Numbered from the stretch's first letter, positions 17,910 through 27,467 are shown. The stretch: 64,000 nt of DNA from Mesorhizobium sp. M9A.F.Ca.ET.002.03.1.2 (GCF_003952365.1 NZ_CP034443.1:5139001-5203000), one strand, 5' to 3'. Numbers and translations are program-made. Notes: generated from the letters alone by a model not told the origin.

Positions 17910-19157
17910 ATGAAGATAGTAATCGTTGGGGGCGGCATCGGCGGCCTGGCTACGGCACTGGCCCTGCACGAGCTCGGCGTGGAAGCCGAGGTATACGAGC
18001 AGACGCGCGAGCTGCGCGAGCTTGGCGTCGGCATCAACATGCTGCCGCACGCCGTCAAGGAGCTGGCATCGCTTGGCTTGCTGCCCGCATTGGATCTCGC
18101 GGGCGTCCGCACACGCGAGCTCGTCTATGCCAATCGGCTCGGCCAGACCGTTTGGCAGGAATTGCGTGGCACCGATGCCGGATATGCAATGCCGCAGGTC
18201 AGCATCCATCGGGGCAAGCTGCATGGCGTGCTCCTTCGCGCCACGTTGGAGCGGCTGGGTGCGGCGCGAATTCATACGGATTGCCGGCTGGTGGATTTTC
18301 ACGAGCGGACAGATCGGGTCGTCGCGGCCTTCGAGCGCCGTGACACCCGCGAGCGTATCGAAGCCGCCGGCGATGCGCTGATCGGCGCGGATGGAATCCA
18401 CTCGACGGTCCGCTCGATACTGTACCCCAATGAGGGCCCGCCCGCATGGAATGGCTTCATGCTCTGGCGGGGTGCGGCCGAATGGCCGGTCTATGCCGAT
18501 GGCCGGACCATGATGATCGCCGGCGGGAATGCCGCCAAATTCGTCATCTACCCCATCCATTTCGATCCATCGAAACCGAAGACCCGACTGACCAACTGGG
18601 CAGTCATGGCGCGCATCGGCGACGGCAGAGCTCCACCGCCACGGCGCGAGGATTGGAGCCGTCCGGGACGCCTGGACGAGGCGCTGCCCTTCGTGCGCGA
18701 CCGCTTCCGCCTTGGATTCGTCGATCCCGTGAGCCTGATCGAGACGACCGGCACATTCTACGAATATCCCTGCTGCGACCGCGATCCCTTGGCTCGCTGG
18801 TCGTTCGGCCGCGCAACGCTGCTCGGCGACGCCGCCCATCCGATGTATCCGGTCGGCAGCAACGGCGCCAGCCAGGCCATACTGGATGCGCGCGCATTGG
18901 CACGCTATCTCGCATCGGCGGCGTCGGTGCCGGAGGCGTTGGCCGCCTACGATGCCGAGCGGCGGCCGCCGACGGGGGAGATCGTACTGGCGAACCGAAA
19001 AGGCGGACCGGAAGGGGTTATCGATGTCGTGGAGGCGCGGGCTCCAGACGGTTTCGACGACATCGATGAGGTCGCGAGCTATCCCGAGCGCGAGGCGATC
19101 GTGCGTGGATACGCATCGATGGCCGGCTATGCGCGCGACCAGGTGAACCGGGGCTGA
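17910..19157 (+). CDS. FAD-dependent monooxygenase (PhzS/salicylate hydroxylase-like)
   Basis: A 415-residue class A flavoprotein monooxygenase that would hydroxylate an aromatic substrate using NAD(P)H and oxygen. The dinucleotide motif is KIVIVGGGIGGLATALAL with E31 downstream (EVYEQ). The DG motif is ALIGADGIHSTVR and the GD motif is RATLLGDAAHPMYPVGSNGASQAI. Length and the GSNGASQAI segment match the subfamily that includes 5-methylphenazine-1-carboxylate monooxygenase. It stands alone, so the substrate is unknown. Confidence 0.88.
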   Translation: MKIVIVGGGIGGLATALALHELGVEAEVYEQTRELRELGVGINMLPHAVKELASLGLLPALDLAGVRTRELVYANRLGQTVWQELRGTDAGYAMPQVSIHRGKLHGVLLRATLERLGAARIHTDCRLVDFHERTDRVVAAFERRDTRERIEAAGDALIGADGIHSTVRSILYPNEGPPAWNGFMLWRGAAEWPVYADGRTMMIAGGNAAKFVIYPIHFDPSKPKTRLTNWAVMARIGDGRAPPPRREDWSRPGRLDEALPFVRDRFRLGFVDPVSLIETTGTFYEYPCCDRDPLARWSFGRATLLGDAAHPMYPVGSNGASQAILDARALARYLASAASVPEALAAYDAERRPPTGEIVLANRKGGPEGVIDVVEARAPDGFDDIDEVASYPEREAIVRGYASMAGYARDQVNRG

Positions 19158-19515
19158 GCCTGGCCAGTTCTTCGACGGTGCGCTTCATGTTCCAAAAAGA
19201 GTCCAAGGCAGGACTTCAGTCTGTGAGCTGGCCGACCATGGGCCGGCGCAGGCAGTGCTTTGGTCCGAAACTGCTATCGCAAAAGCCCTAGGCGGGGAAG
19301 TTCAGGAACCGATCTCCTGCAGGTGCCGTTGCGATGCCGACCCTGTGACAGGAGGCTGCAATGGACCCTCAGCATTCACCAGGCACGTTGGCTGCTTTTT
19401 CCAGTATTTGGCTTGGTGTTCGGGGTCGCGGCCGTCGGGCTTGTTGTCGGCTGATTGGGGCCTGATCGTTGAAGTTACACACTTGCGCAGCAATTAGTCC
19501 CTTCCTGCGCCAGCT

Positions 19516-19554
19516 AGACCCACCGGTCTCTCCCCCCATGAGACTGGTGGGTCT
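19516..19554. repeat. Isolated 15-bp hairpin
   Basis: AGACCCACCGGTCTC (19516-19530) pairs along its full length with GAGACTGGTGGGTCT (19540-19554), with a single G-T pair, around a 9-base loop TCCCCCCAT. No T run follows on either strand. It lies in a 512-base stretch (19158-19669) in which I find no gene; a ribosome-site-like GGAGG at 19352 opens only a short, shifted frame. Confidence 0.6.
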
Positions 19555-19669
19555 TGACACCGCCTGATGATGAAGGAAGCGTGTCAGCGCTGAGCATAGA
19601 GGATGGCTCGGCGAATTCGAAACAGCAGGCAGAATGCAACGCGCGGTAACGGTTAGAGGATATTCTAAC

Positions 19670-20215
19670 ATGCTGTTGGCAAGCTTATTGAAGGCACCGG
19701 CCACACGGCAACCAAGGGTTCGGGCTGCCATCTGCCTTGCTGCACTGACCTCCATTCTCACCATGAGTCCCTACCGTGTAGCACAATACGGATTGTCACC
19801 GACGCTCGGCCCGCAGGCCGCATGGGCAAAGGATGGTGGTCAGGGAAACTCTGGGAATTCCGGAAACTCTGGGAACGCTGGGAATTCCGGAAACGCCGGG
19901 AATTCTGGAAATGCTGGGAATTCGAACTCCAACAGCAATGCGGGCAAGAACAAAGCAAAATCACCGGAAGACAGTCCCCCTCAAACTCCGGTCACCGTGA
20001 TAACCCCCAAGGGCAAGCCAAAACTGTATATCAACGCGACTACGGGAGATCGGATTGAGGTGCGCGGATCGAGCCTTGGCGTGGTGCATTCCAACGGGCT
20101 CAGCGAGCGCATCGACGACGGCCACTATGAAATGCGCGATGCTAAGGGCCGCACCATCATTCGGCGCGCGGCAACACGCTCCGACCGGTCAAGACTGCTC
20201 GCCATGATCGAGTGA
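19670..20215 (+). CDS. Secreted protein with GNSGNAG repeats
   Basis: A 181-residue exported protein. After a signal region (AAICLAALTSILTMSPYRVAQYG) comes WAKDGGQ and then a low-complexity tract of GNS/GNA triplets ending in NSNSNSNAGK. The C-terminal ~85 residues are folded-looking (KPKLYINATTGDRIEVRGSSL, GHYEMRDAKGRTIIRRAATRSDR). The ATG at 19670 is preferred because AGAGGAT lies eight bases upstream; reading can start at 19634. The repeat may be a flexible linker. No family recognised. Confidence 0.65.
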   Translation: MLLASLLKAPATRQPRVRAAICLAALTSILTMSPYRVAQYGLSPTLGPQAAWAKDGGQGNSGNSGNSGNAGNSGNAGNSGNAGNSNSNSNAGKNKAKSPEDSPPQTPVTVITPKGKPKLYINATTGDRIEVRGSSLGVVHSNGLSERIDDGHYEMRDAKGRTIIRRAATRSDRSRLLAMIE

Positions 20216-20269
20216 TGGCAGGTTTTACAAGCGGCAAGCCATCTGGCCGCACCGCAAGGCTGCCGTACT

Positions 20270-20947
20270 TCATGCAGGATGGCGGACAGGCGAATGCAGA
20301 CGCTCGGTCGCGTCGCGCAATGTCATCGCGGCTTCGGTCCGGTTGCTCACGTTGAGCTTGGCGAGAATGCGCGTCATGTGATGCTTTATGGTTTTCTCAT
20401 GCAGGTTCAGCTGAAGACCGATCCGCTTGTTGCTCAATCCCGCGGCAACGAGGGTCAATATCTCTCTTTCACGACTGGTGAGTTCGGCCAGCACGTCGGC
20501 TTTCGCTATTGCGGTTGACTGCGCAGACAAGTCGACCAGCACACGCGCCGACAATTGCGGGCAAACATACCGTTCGCCCAACGCCACCGTGCGCAATATG
20601 GCGGCCAGTGTTCTCGACCCGACACCCTTCAGGACATAGCCTCTTGCTCCGCTCTGCAAGGCGGTCACGACGTCCTGGTTTTCCTCCGAGACGGTCAGCA
20701 TCACGATTTTCAGATCCGGGTTCCGCTGCAGAGCCGGCTCGATCGCGCTCAGCCCCCCTCCAGGCACCGAGATGTCCATCAGAAGGATATCGAGCTGCTG
20801 GTCTTCCGATATCCGCAAGGCGTCGTCCCTGCTGCTGCCTTGGGCAACGATCTCGAATCCGCCGATCTGATCGAGAGTGCGCACGACGCCTTCCCTGAAC
20901 AGCGGATGATCGTCGATGACGGCGAGCTTTATGGCCGCTGGCATCAT
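20270..20947 (-). CDS. LuxR-family response regulator
   Basis: A 225-residue two-component regulator. The receiver domain has the acidic pair IDDHP and phospho-acceptor D58 in LLMDIS. The C-terminal LuxR-type helix-turn-helix spans about residues 155-205 (LTSREREILTLVAAGLSNKRIGLQL and VSNRTEAAM). Its start overlaps the stop codon of the histidine kinase gene by four bases, so the two are translationally coupled partners. Target genes are not evident. Confidence 0.93.
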   Translation of the reverse strand: MMPAAIKLAVIDDHPLFREGVVRTLDQIGGFEIVAQGSSRDDALRISEDQQLDILLMDISVPGGGLSAIEPALQRNPDLKIVMLTVSEENQDVVTALQSGARGYVLKGVGSRTLAAILRTVALGERYVCPQLSARVLVDLSAQSTAIAKADVLAELTSREREILTLVAAGLSNKRIGLQLNLHEKTIKHHMTRILAKLNVSNRTEAAMTLRDATERLHSPVRHPA

Positions 20948-22353
20948 GCCTGTCCCATTTCAGCTATGTTGAGAACCATTTTCACCACTGTGCCATTCTG
21001 TGAAGATGTTACTGCAAATTGGCCGCCAAGGCTTTCTACCCGCTCACGCAGCCCGACGAGCCCGAGCCTTTCAGGATGGACGATCTTTGGGTCGAAACCT
21101 AGGCCGGTATCTGAAACCTCGATAAAAACGCGCTCCCCGTCGAAATGTTTCGCGACCGATTGACCGGCACCCCCGGCGTGGCGGAAGCCATTGTTCAGCG
21201 CCTCCTGGATAAAGCGAAAGATGCAGATCTTGGCCGCCGGTGACAAGGGTGTGTGCCCCCCGGCCGTGGACAGCATTACTTTGACGCCAGTCCGCTCTTC
21301 GTGCGCTCGCACGGCAAGCCCAAGGATTTCCGTCAACTCCGCATTCTCGACATGCGGCAGCACAAGGCCCTTGCTGATGTTCCTGATTTCGCGCATGGCG
21401 TCGTCCAAATTGGCTTTGACGGCCCGCAATTCCCGGGCGCGCGCCGCAGCCGGCGTGGCAGGATCGGCAAGCACGGGGCTGTCGATCCCCAGTGCAGCGA
21501 GGGCAACCAGTTGCGCCGGCCCGTCGTGCAGGTCCGCACCGATGCGCCTGAGGTAACGTTCGTTAAGCGCCGTGGCGCGCTGCGAAGCGCGCTGCACCCG
21601 CAACCTCAACAGTCTGTTTTGAGCAAGCAGATCGGAAAGTTCGGCAATGCGCTGCTTCAATGAGCGGCTCTGGGAGTCAATCGTACGGCTGCCACGAAAA
21701 ACGATCGCCGAAAGCCCGAGGAAGAAAATAGCGGTAACGGCAGCGACATCGAACCAAGTTCGAACGAGTGCCTGCCTGAGGTCCTTTTCAAAATCGGTGG
21801 CGATCTCGTAGAATTCCAGAACAGCTACGACTTCGCCCGACCACGGCTGAAGCACCGGATTGTAGATTTCAAGAAGATGCAAACCACTGTCTCTCTCAGC
21901 CTGGCTCTCCAGGTCATCAAGCTTGTCGAACTCCGAGACCATGCGACCTGCGAACGCAGTCCGAAGGTTGTCGCTGGGTGAAAAGCGCTTCCCGGTCAAG
22001 GCTTTATCGGTTGAATAGAGGATGGTTCCGTCGCGGCGCCAGAGCTTGAAGGATTGGAGCCTCGTGCCGAGTGCGCCTTGCCCCAGCGTTTCATCCAGCG
22101 CATGGGCGACACTCTCCTCCAGCACTTCGCTCCTGCGCATGTCGGGAAGCAGTGGCGCGATAACGCTGTCGACGTAAAGGGCGGTAGCGGAAGCCGAGTT
22201 CCGGGTGACCGCGGCTTCTATCTGGCTTGTCACGGACATGCCCACCACGATCATCGCCGACAGCGAGAACAGTCCGCCCGCGAGCAGAAACTGAGTGGCC
22301 AGCGACAGTGCATTCCATCGGTCGACCAGTCTTGTCGCTCTGTATGGCGCCAT
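20944..22353 (-). CDS. Membrane sensor histidine kinase, HisKA_3 type
   Basis: A 469-residue kinase of the NarX/DegS class. It has two membrane helices (about residues 19-40 and 203-220) enclosing a periplasmic sensor domain. The phospho-acceptor is H276 in GADLHDGPAQL, and the ATPase domain ends with DTGLGFDP and GLVGLRERVESLGG. Reading is open to 22719, but the upstream part lacks protein-like features; MAPYRATRLVDRW is taken as the start although its ribosome site is weak. It pairs with the LuxR-type regulator that overlaps its end. Confidence 0.88.
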   Translation of the reverse strand: MAPYRATRLVDRWNALSLATQFLLAGGLFSLSAMIVVGMSVTSQIEAAVTRNSASATALYVDSVIAPLLPDMRRSEVLEESVAHALDETLGQGALGTRLQSFKLWRRDGTILYSTDKALTGKRFSPSDNLRTAFAGRMVSEFDKLDDLESQAERDSGLHLLEIYNPVLQPWSGEVVAVLEFYEIATDFEKDLRQALVRTWFDVAAVTAIFFLGLSAIVFRGSRTIDSQSRSLKQRIAELSDLLAQNRLLRLRVQRASQRATALNERYLRRIGADLHDGPAQLVALAALGIDSPVLADPATPAAARARELRAVKANLDDAMREIRNISKGLVLPHVENAELTEILGLAVRAHEERTGVKVMLSTAGGHTPLSPAAKICIFRFIQEALNNGFRHAGGAGQSVAKHFDGERVFIEVSDTGLGFDPKIVHPERLGLVGLRERVESLGGQFAVTSSQNGTVVKMVLNIAEMGQA

Positions 22354-22830
22354 ATTCGCAGCGAACCGGCCAATCTGTTGTCGAGCGACGCTAAGCGACG
22401 CCCTCGTTGGTTGCAACCGATCTATTGCTAGGAACTTAGGGCTTATGGACCGGACGGAAACCGGTCGAGGCGGTTTTTTGCGCAAGTTCCACCGCTCTTG
22501 TTGAGCGAGGCAGCAGGCCATCACATGCCAGCTCCGATGCTTCGGTCTACCGGCATGGATGATGGTGCAACGCCTGATCGCCCATCGCGGCGAAAGGTGC
22601 TGCGGTTTTTTCACTTCCGGTCGCGCAATGCCCTCACCGCTCGAGTCCGATCGCGGTTCCGGACGGCTCGATATCCGGACCCATTGCGCGCAGCAGGCCA
22701 GACCTAAGTCCAACGGCAAGACGTCGCGGATGGGACCGAAGCCCAGCCAAGGAACGTTTGCAGCGGTCTCATGTTGAGTGGGTCTGGCGCGAAGATGATG
22801 CCAAGAGAGATCACATAACAGGAGGCAATT
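22354..22830. other. Divergent intergenic region
   Basis: Between the kinase gene and a DUF1236 gene. The minus strand stays open through most of it without ribosome site or family features. The only clear element is AGGAGG before the DUF1236 start. Confidence 0.4.
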
Positions 22831-23130
22831 ATGAGAATGCGTCTTTCCACTGCAGCCGCTGGGGTTCTGCTGCTGGCAGGTGTCGGCGCCGCTGCCGCTC
22901 AGGACGTGATCATCGCGCCTGAACAGGAGACCGTCATCAGACAGTATGTGGAAAAGCAGCCGCTCGCATCGGTGAAAATCCCTGGGGTGGAGCTCAATAT
23001 CGGCTCAACGCTGCCCGACACGGTCGAGCTTTATGAAGTTCCCGATGTCGAATACCGCTACGTTGTGGTCGACGATCGAACCGTCATCGTTGATCCAGGC
23101 ACGCGCAGAATCGTCAAAATCATTGAGTGA
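22831..23130 (+). CDS. DUF1236-domain periplasmic protein
   Basis: A 99-residue exported protein with signal peptide RLSTAAAGVLLLAGVGAAAAQD and the DUF1236 pattern: QYVEKQPLASV, GSTLPDTVELYEVPD, YRYVVVDDRTVIVDP and RRIVKIIE. An ideal AGGAGG ribosome site lies before the ATG. DUF1236 proteins are common in rhizobia and are of unknown function. Confidence 0.85.
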   Translation: MRMRLSTAAAGVLLLAGVGAAAAQDVIIAPEQETVIRQYVEKQPLASVKIPGVELNIGSTLPDTVELYEVPDVEYRYVVVDDRTVIVDPGTRRIVKIIE

Positions 23131-23191
23131 CCCGAACACGTGGGGAGGAGAGCCCGCCGCTTCGAAATGAGCGGCGGGCGACGTCTGTGCT

Positions 23192-23647
23192 ATGGGCCGT
23201 CAAATGCGAACAATCAGCAAGCTTTTCGATTCCCGCGACCAGGCAGCGCATGCCGTTGCCGCGCTTCAGGCGGCAGGAGTTTCTCACGAACAGATCAGCG
23301 TCATCGGACCTTACGACGACGAAATCGGCGCAGTCTTGCGCGGTCCGGGCGGTACTGCCTTTGGCGCGGCGGCTGGTCTGTTGATCGGCCTGGGTGCTTT
23401 TGGAGCCACCGGCGTTGATCCTGTCGGAGCAGCGGCTGGCATGGTTCTCGTCGGCGCGGCCTGCGGCAGCTTTGCCGGCAGGCTTCTCCGGGCATCCGCC
23501 GATCCTGCCAAAAAGCCGGATGAGCCGAATGTTGCACAAGGCGTCATTTTTGTGATGGTGCAAGTCGATGAAAAGCAGGCTGGCATCGCGCAGGCAGTGC
23601 TCGAACGTCCCGCTCACGTAAGGCAACTCGTGGCCACGGCCGGGTGA
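23192..23647 (+). CDS. YflT-like general stress-type protein
   Basis: A 151-residue protein. The N-terminal ferredoxin-like segment (KLFDSRDQAAHAVAALQAAGVSHEQISVIG) matches the general stress 17M/YflT N-terminal domain. The middle is a glycine/alanine-rich membrane-associated hairpin (AFGAAAGLLIGLGAFGATG and GMVLVGAACGSFAG), followed by a second small domain ending VLERPAHVRQL. Its role in stress is inferred from the family name only. Confidence 0.7.
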   Translation: MGRQMRTISKLFDSRDQAAHAVAALQAAGVSHEQISVIGPYDDEIGAVLRGPGGTAFGAAAGLLIGLGAFGATGVDPVGAAAGMVLVGAACGSFAGRLLRASADPAKKPDEPNVAQGVIFVMVQVDEKQAGIAQAVLERPAHVRQLVATAG

Positions 23648-23752
23648 GATGCGCCGGGCTGGTACGCGCGAGACCGGCGTTGACGTGCGAAGCTTGCATT
23701 TCCCAGCCTGTGGCCACGAAGCGCCTTCAGTCTTCCCTCTGGGACTAACGGC

Positions 23753-24925
23753 TCACAAGGCTGGAAGCGTCTGCTCGACCAGATTGACGTAGTAGCGCAT
23801 CACGGTCGGCACGATCTCGTCATTGAAGACGTAGCGATCGCCGTGCAGCCCCTCGCCTGGGCCGACATCGCCGGCGGCGATCCACGCGTAGCAGCCGCCG
23901 GCCTCGCGGATCATGAAGGCGAAATCCTCGCAGCCGAGGCTCGGGCTGAACTCGGTCGAGACGTTCTCCCTCCCGACGGTGGCGGCCGCCGCCTCGACGG
24001 CGCGGGCCGTCGCGTCAGCCGTGTTGATGAGCGGCGGATAGCCCTTCTTGTAATCGAGCGTGGCCCTGAGCGCATGGGCCGCGGCAATACCCCGAGCGAT
24101 CTCGCCGATCAGCGTCTGGCAGTGATCGGAATGACCGGGCTCGAAAAAGCGGCAGGTGCCTTGCAGCCGGACCTTGCCCGGCACGATGTTGCCGACATTG
24201 CCACCGTGGATCTGCGTAAGGCTGACGACAAGCGCGGTTTGCGGATCGACCGAGCGGCTGACGATGCGCTGGACAGCCTGGACAAATGCCCCCGCGGCCA
24301 GGATCGGGTCGTCGCCAAGCTGCGGCATGGCGGCGTGCGCGCCAAGACCCTCGAAGGTCAGCTCGAAATTGTCGACGGCCGCCATCTGCGCTCCGACGCG
24401 AGCGGCGATCGTGCCGAGCTTGACGCCCGGCCAGTTGTGGACGGCATACACAGCCTCGGCCGGGAAGCGCTCGAACAGACCGTCCTCGATCATGCGCATG
24501 CTGCCGCCTTCGTTTTCTTCGGCTGGCTGGAAGACAAAATAGACGGTGCCGTCGAAGGCGCGCGATTGGCTGAGCAGTTTTGCGGCGCCGAGCAGCATGG
24601 CGGTGTGCCCGTCATGACCGCAGGCGTGCATCACCCCCTCGTTTCGGGACGCATAGGGCAAGCCGGTCTTCTCCACCACCGGAAGCGCGTCCAGCTCGGC
24701 GCGAAGACCGATGGCGCGCGTGCCCGTGCCACTGCGCAGGACACCGACGACCCCGGTGCCGCCGATCCCCTCATGAACCTCGTCGAAGCCGAAGGCGCGC
24801 AGTTTCTCGGAAACGAAACGTGCCGTTTCGTGCTCATCGAATCCGAGTTCGGGATTGGAATGGATATGATGACGCCAGGCTATGACCTCTGGCGTCAAAG
24901 CGGCGATGGGGTCATTATGCAGCAT
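23753..24925 (-). CDS. M20-family amidohydrolase (hippurate hydrolase-like)
   Basis: A 390-residue metal-dependent enzyme that cleaves N-acyl amino acids or similar amides. The metal site is visible: HACGHDGHTAML, AEENEGGS and the C-terminal SLGCEDFAFM. The start with AAGGAGAGCATC upstream is clear; the reading frame extends further only by chance. The gene is divergent from an AraC-type regulator with an 81-base spacer, which suggests control by that regulator. The natural substrate is not readable. Confidence 0.92.
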   Translation of the reverse strand: MLHNDPIAALTPEVIAWRHHIHSNPELGFDEHETARFVSEKLRAFGFDEVHEGIGGTGVVGVLRSGTGTRAIGLRAELDALPVVEKTGLPYASRNEGVMHACGHDGHTAMLLGAAKLLSQSRAFDGTVYFVFQPAEENEGGSMRMIEDGLFERFPAEAVYAVHNWPGVKLGTIAARVGAQMAAVDNFELTFEGLGAHAAMPQLGDDPILAAGAFVQAVQRIVSRSVDPQTALVVSLTQIHGGNVGNIVPGKVRLQGTCRFFEPGHSDHCQTLIGEIARGIAAAHALRATLDYKKGYPPLINTADATARAVEAAAATVGRENVSTEFSPSLGCEDFAFMIREAGGCYAWIAAGDVGPGEGLHGDRYVFNDEIVPTVMRYYVNLVEQTLPAL

Positions 24926-25006
24926 GATGCTCTCCTTCCGCGCCGGCAAAGGCGGTTGATCCAGGAGCAGGATTAGAAGGTTGCACAACAGGCGTCTTGA
25001 ACCAGA

Positions 25007-25848
25007 TTGACCACAGCAGGGACGAAAGACGTGCACGCAACGGAGACCCGGACATACTGGCGCCATCCCTGCTTTCCTGACCTTGGCCTGTTCAAGGCGC
25101 GCTTCGCCAAGCATCGCTACGAACTGCACACGCATCCGACCTATGTGATCGCGCTGATCACGGCTGGCTGCGAACGCATCCGCATCGGCCGCCATACCGT
25201 TGTCGCTCCGGCAGGCACCGTTGCCGTCGTCAATCCCGAGGAGTGGCATGACGGGGAACAAGGTGCCGATGAAGGCTGGGCCTACCGCACGTTTTATCCC
25301 TCGGTGCCGCTGATGACGGCGGTCGCCCGCGAGCTGGGCCAGAACCGCGCTCCGGTCTTCTCACGCGCGATCGTCGAGGACAGCCATCTCGCCGCGGCGT
25401 TGGCGGCGGCTCATGAAGGCTCGACGTCCCAGGATGCGACGAAAGCGGAGGCGTCGCTTCTCGTCGCATTGAGGCGCCTCATCGTTCGGCATGGCGATTG
25501 GAGCGGGCGGGCCGACGAGGTCGAACCCTCCGGATCGCCGCAGAGGTTTTCGCTCTACGAGGACCTTGTCGATAGCGGACTTGGTGCGCGGCTCGACTTG
25601 CAGCGGCTTGCCGACGCCGCGCGCGTCACCCGGTTCCAGGTCATACGGGATTTCAAGAAGGCGATTGGCCTGACGCCCGCCGCCTATATCCGCGACCGCA
25701 GATTGCGTCGCGCCAGCTTGCTGATCGAACAGGGGCTTGGCCTCGCCGACGCGGCAATCGCGGCGGGTTTCGCCGACAGAGCCATCTTTCCCGCACGTTC
25801 CGGGCTACGCGCGGCATGACGCCTGGCATGTTCAGAAGAGGCAGCTGA
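25007..25848 (+). pseudogene. AraC-family regulator, frameshifted in the last helix
   Basis: The N-terminal cupin-type sensor (HTHPTYVIALITAGCERIRIG) and first helix-turn-helix (LDLQRLADAARVTRFQVIRDFKKAIG) are intact. After GFAD near 25777 the frame turns to RAIFPARSGLRAA and stops at 25821. One base over, the reading is QSHLSRTFRATRGMTPGMFRR, the canonical end of AraC proteins, to 25848. A missing C in GAC(C)AGAG explains it. The truncated form would lack the recognition helix of the second DNA-binding motif. The start is uncertain (TTG 25007 or GTG 25031). It probably once controlled the divergent amidohydrolase gene. Confidence 0.8.
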
Positions 25849-25867
25849 GCGCTCACCAGCCGACGGC

Positions 25868-26422
25868 TCATTCCCTCCTCGCGTTCACCCGATCCGCAGC
25901 GGTAACCAGCACGGCGCGGTCGCCCTCCTCGTACAAACGATGGATGGCGATGGCGCGGACGCGCCAGCCTTCTGACGTGCGCACCAGCCGGTGGAGATAG
26001 CTGGCGCCGACCGTCCAGAACCGCGCGCCGATCCAGTGGGTCGCGCGGACATGGCTGCGCGCAATCGCATCGTTCTCCGTGCCTTCGACAACGATGTTGG
26101 TGATGACATGCTGGGTGGCGTCGAAGCCCGGCAGCAGGCTTTGCCACTGGGCAATCAACGCGTCGCGGTCGCTGGTCGCGACCTCGCCGCCGAAAAGGCT
26201 GGTATAGTCGGTCGTCACGCGGGCCGCGAAATAGGACCTGACCCGGTTCCATTCGCGCAGGTCGGCATAGAGGCCGATTCCGGCAACTGCCTCGGCGATA
26301 GCGACCCTGTCTTCGACCGTCAGCGCAGCCCGCGAGGCGCTCAAGGCCGGCGCGGAAATGGCGGCAAGCGTCGCGGTGAACACTGCCGAGGCCAAGACGT
26401 GCCGACGGGTGACCGGGTTCAT
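25868..26422 (-). CDS. SnoaL-like/NTF2-fold exported protein
   Basis: A 184-residue protein beginning with an RR-containing, Tat-like signal (PVTRRHVLASAVFTATLAAISAPALS). The remainder is a SnoaL/NTF2-type cone fold (LTVEDRVAIAEAVAGIGLYADLREW, DYTSLFGGE, LVRTSEGWRVRAIAIHRLY). Such folds act as small cyclases, dehydratases or binding proteins. Its start overlaps the stop of the upstream hydrolase gene by four bases, so it is the last gene of a three-gene operon. Confidence 0.78.
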   Translation of the reverse strand: MNPVTRRHVLASAVFTATLAAISAPALSASRAALTVEDRVAIAEAVAGIGLYADLREWNRVRSYFAARVTTDYTSLFGGEVATSDRDALIAQWQSLLPGFDATQHVITNIVVEGTENDAIARSHVRATHWIGARFWTVGASYLHRLVRTSEGWRVRAIAIHRLYEEGDRAVLVTAADRVNARRE

Positions 26423-27399
26423 TGCCCCGCCTCCCCCGCATTGCCCAGCGTGGCGCGGAAATGCGCGGCGACAGCGTCGCTCGCCACCTTCACCGGCGCG
26501 GCACGGTCGTAGAAATCGAACTGGGTGACGTCGTCGAGCCACAGCTCCTGCTTGGAAGTGGTCAGCCGCGCGAAAAATTTGTGCGCGCCCTGCGGGATGG
26601 CAGCCGCCTCGCTATGCACCATCAGAAAGGGCTGATGCAGGCGCGGAGCAGCCTGGATCGCATCGAACGTCAGCCAGCCCCGCCAGAAGGCCGGATCGGC
26701 CTCGTTGCGCCAGGCCGGGATCATCCCGCGACCGGGCTCGGTATAGTAAGGCACCTTGAACATGATCGCGCGGTCGTCGGTCAGGCTGGCGGCCGGCAGG
26801 AATGCCTGTTTGCCGGTGCGGCGATACGCGGCCTCGGCTGCATCGCCCGCGGCTTCAAGCTTGGCCACGCCGTCCTTGCCGCCATAGGTCTGCTCGACCA
26901 CCTCGGCATCGTGCAGCCAGGGCGCGACAAGCGCGACCGACTTGATCGCGGCATCCTTAGCGGCGGCCGTGACCATATAGCCGGAGCTGGCGCAAATGCC
27001 GAGCCCGCCGATGCGGTCCTTGCTGGTCTCGGGCCGGGTCGCGAGATAGGCGACCGCCGCTTCGATATCGGCGATCTTGGTGCTGGTATCCTCGTACTGG
27101 CGCCGGGCGCCGCCGCTCTCGCCCCAGCCGCGGAAGTCGAAGGTCAAGGCGACGAACCCGCGGTCGGCCATCTCGCGGGCGTAGCGGGCCGGCATTTGTT
27201 CCTTCACCGTCATCCAGGCGCCGGTCACGACCAGCGCAGGCCGAGGCTTCGCCGCGTCCATATCCTCGGGCAGATAGAGGTCGCCGACGATCTGCTCACC
27301 GTGCGAGGCGAAAGTGACGCGCTCGCCGCGCGGTGCGGCGACGGCATTGGAGGCGAGCGCGACGGCGGTTGCCGCGGCTAGCGTCAGGGTTTTCAGCAT
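26419..27399 (-). CDS. Alpha/beta hydrolase, exported
   Basis: A 326-residue hydrolase with a signal peptide (LKTLTLAAATAVALASNAVAA). The fold is of the dienelactone hydrolase/DUF1100 type: VVTGAWMTVKEQMPARYAREM, the FDFRGWGESGG loop and a nucleophile region GGLGICASSGYM in which the expected serine of G-x-S-x-G appears as cysteine (GICAS). AAGGAGA precedes the start. It is the middle gene between two SnoaL-like proteins. Substrate unknown. Confidence 0.82.
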   Translation of the reverse strand: MLKTLTLAAATAVALASNAVAAPRGERVTFASHGEQIVGDLYLPEDMDAAKPRPALVVTGAWMTVKEQMPARYAREMADRGFVALTFDFRGWGESGGARRQYEDTSTKIADIEAAVAYLATRPETSKDRIGGLGICASSGYMVTAAAKDAAIKSVALVAPWLHDAEVVEQTYGGKDGVAKLEAAGDAAEAAYRRTGKQAFLPAASLTDDRAIMFKVPYYTEPGRGMIPAWRNEADPAFWRGWLTFDAIQAAPRLHQPFLMVHSEAAAIPQGAHKFFARLTTSKQELWLDDVTQFDFYDRAAPVKVASDAVAAHFRATLGNAGEAGQ

Positions 27400-27467
27400 C
27401 GCAAGTCTCCTTTGGCTTGGGAGGCGAGAAGTGCGGCGGCGCGACGGATTTGGGAAGGGCCGCCGTC

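Noticed and set aside
19255..19497. Short frames in the gap after the monooxygenase gene
   Set aside because: A ribosome-like GGAGG is present, but the only hydrophobic stretch (FPVFGLVFGVAAVGLVVG) is in a different frame from the nearby ATG; support is too weak for a gene call.
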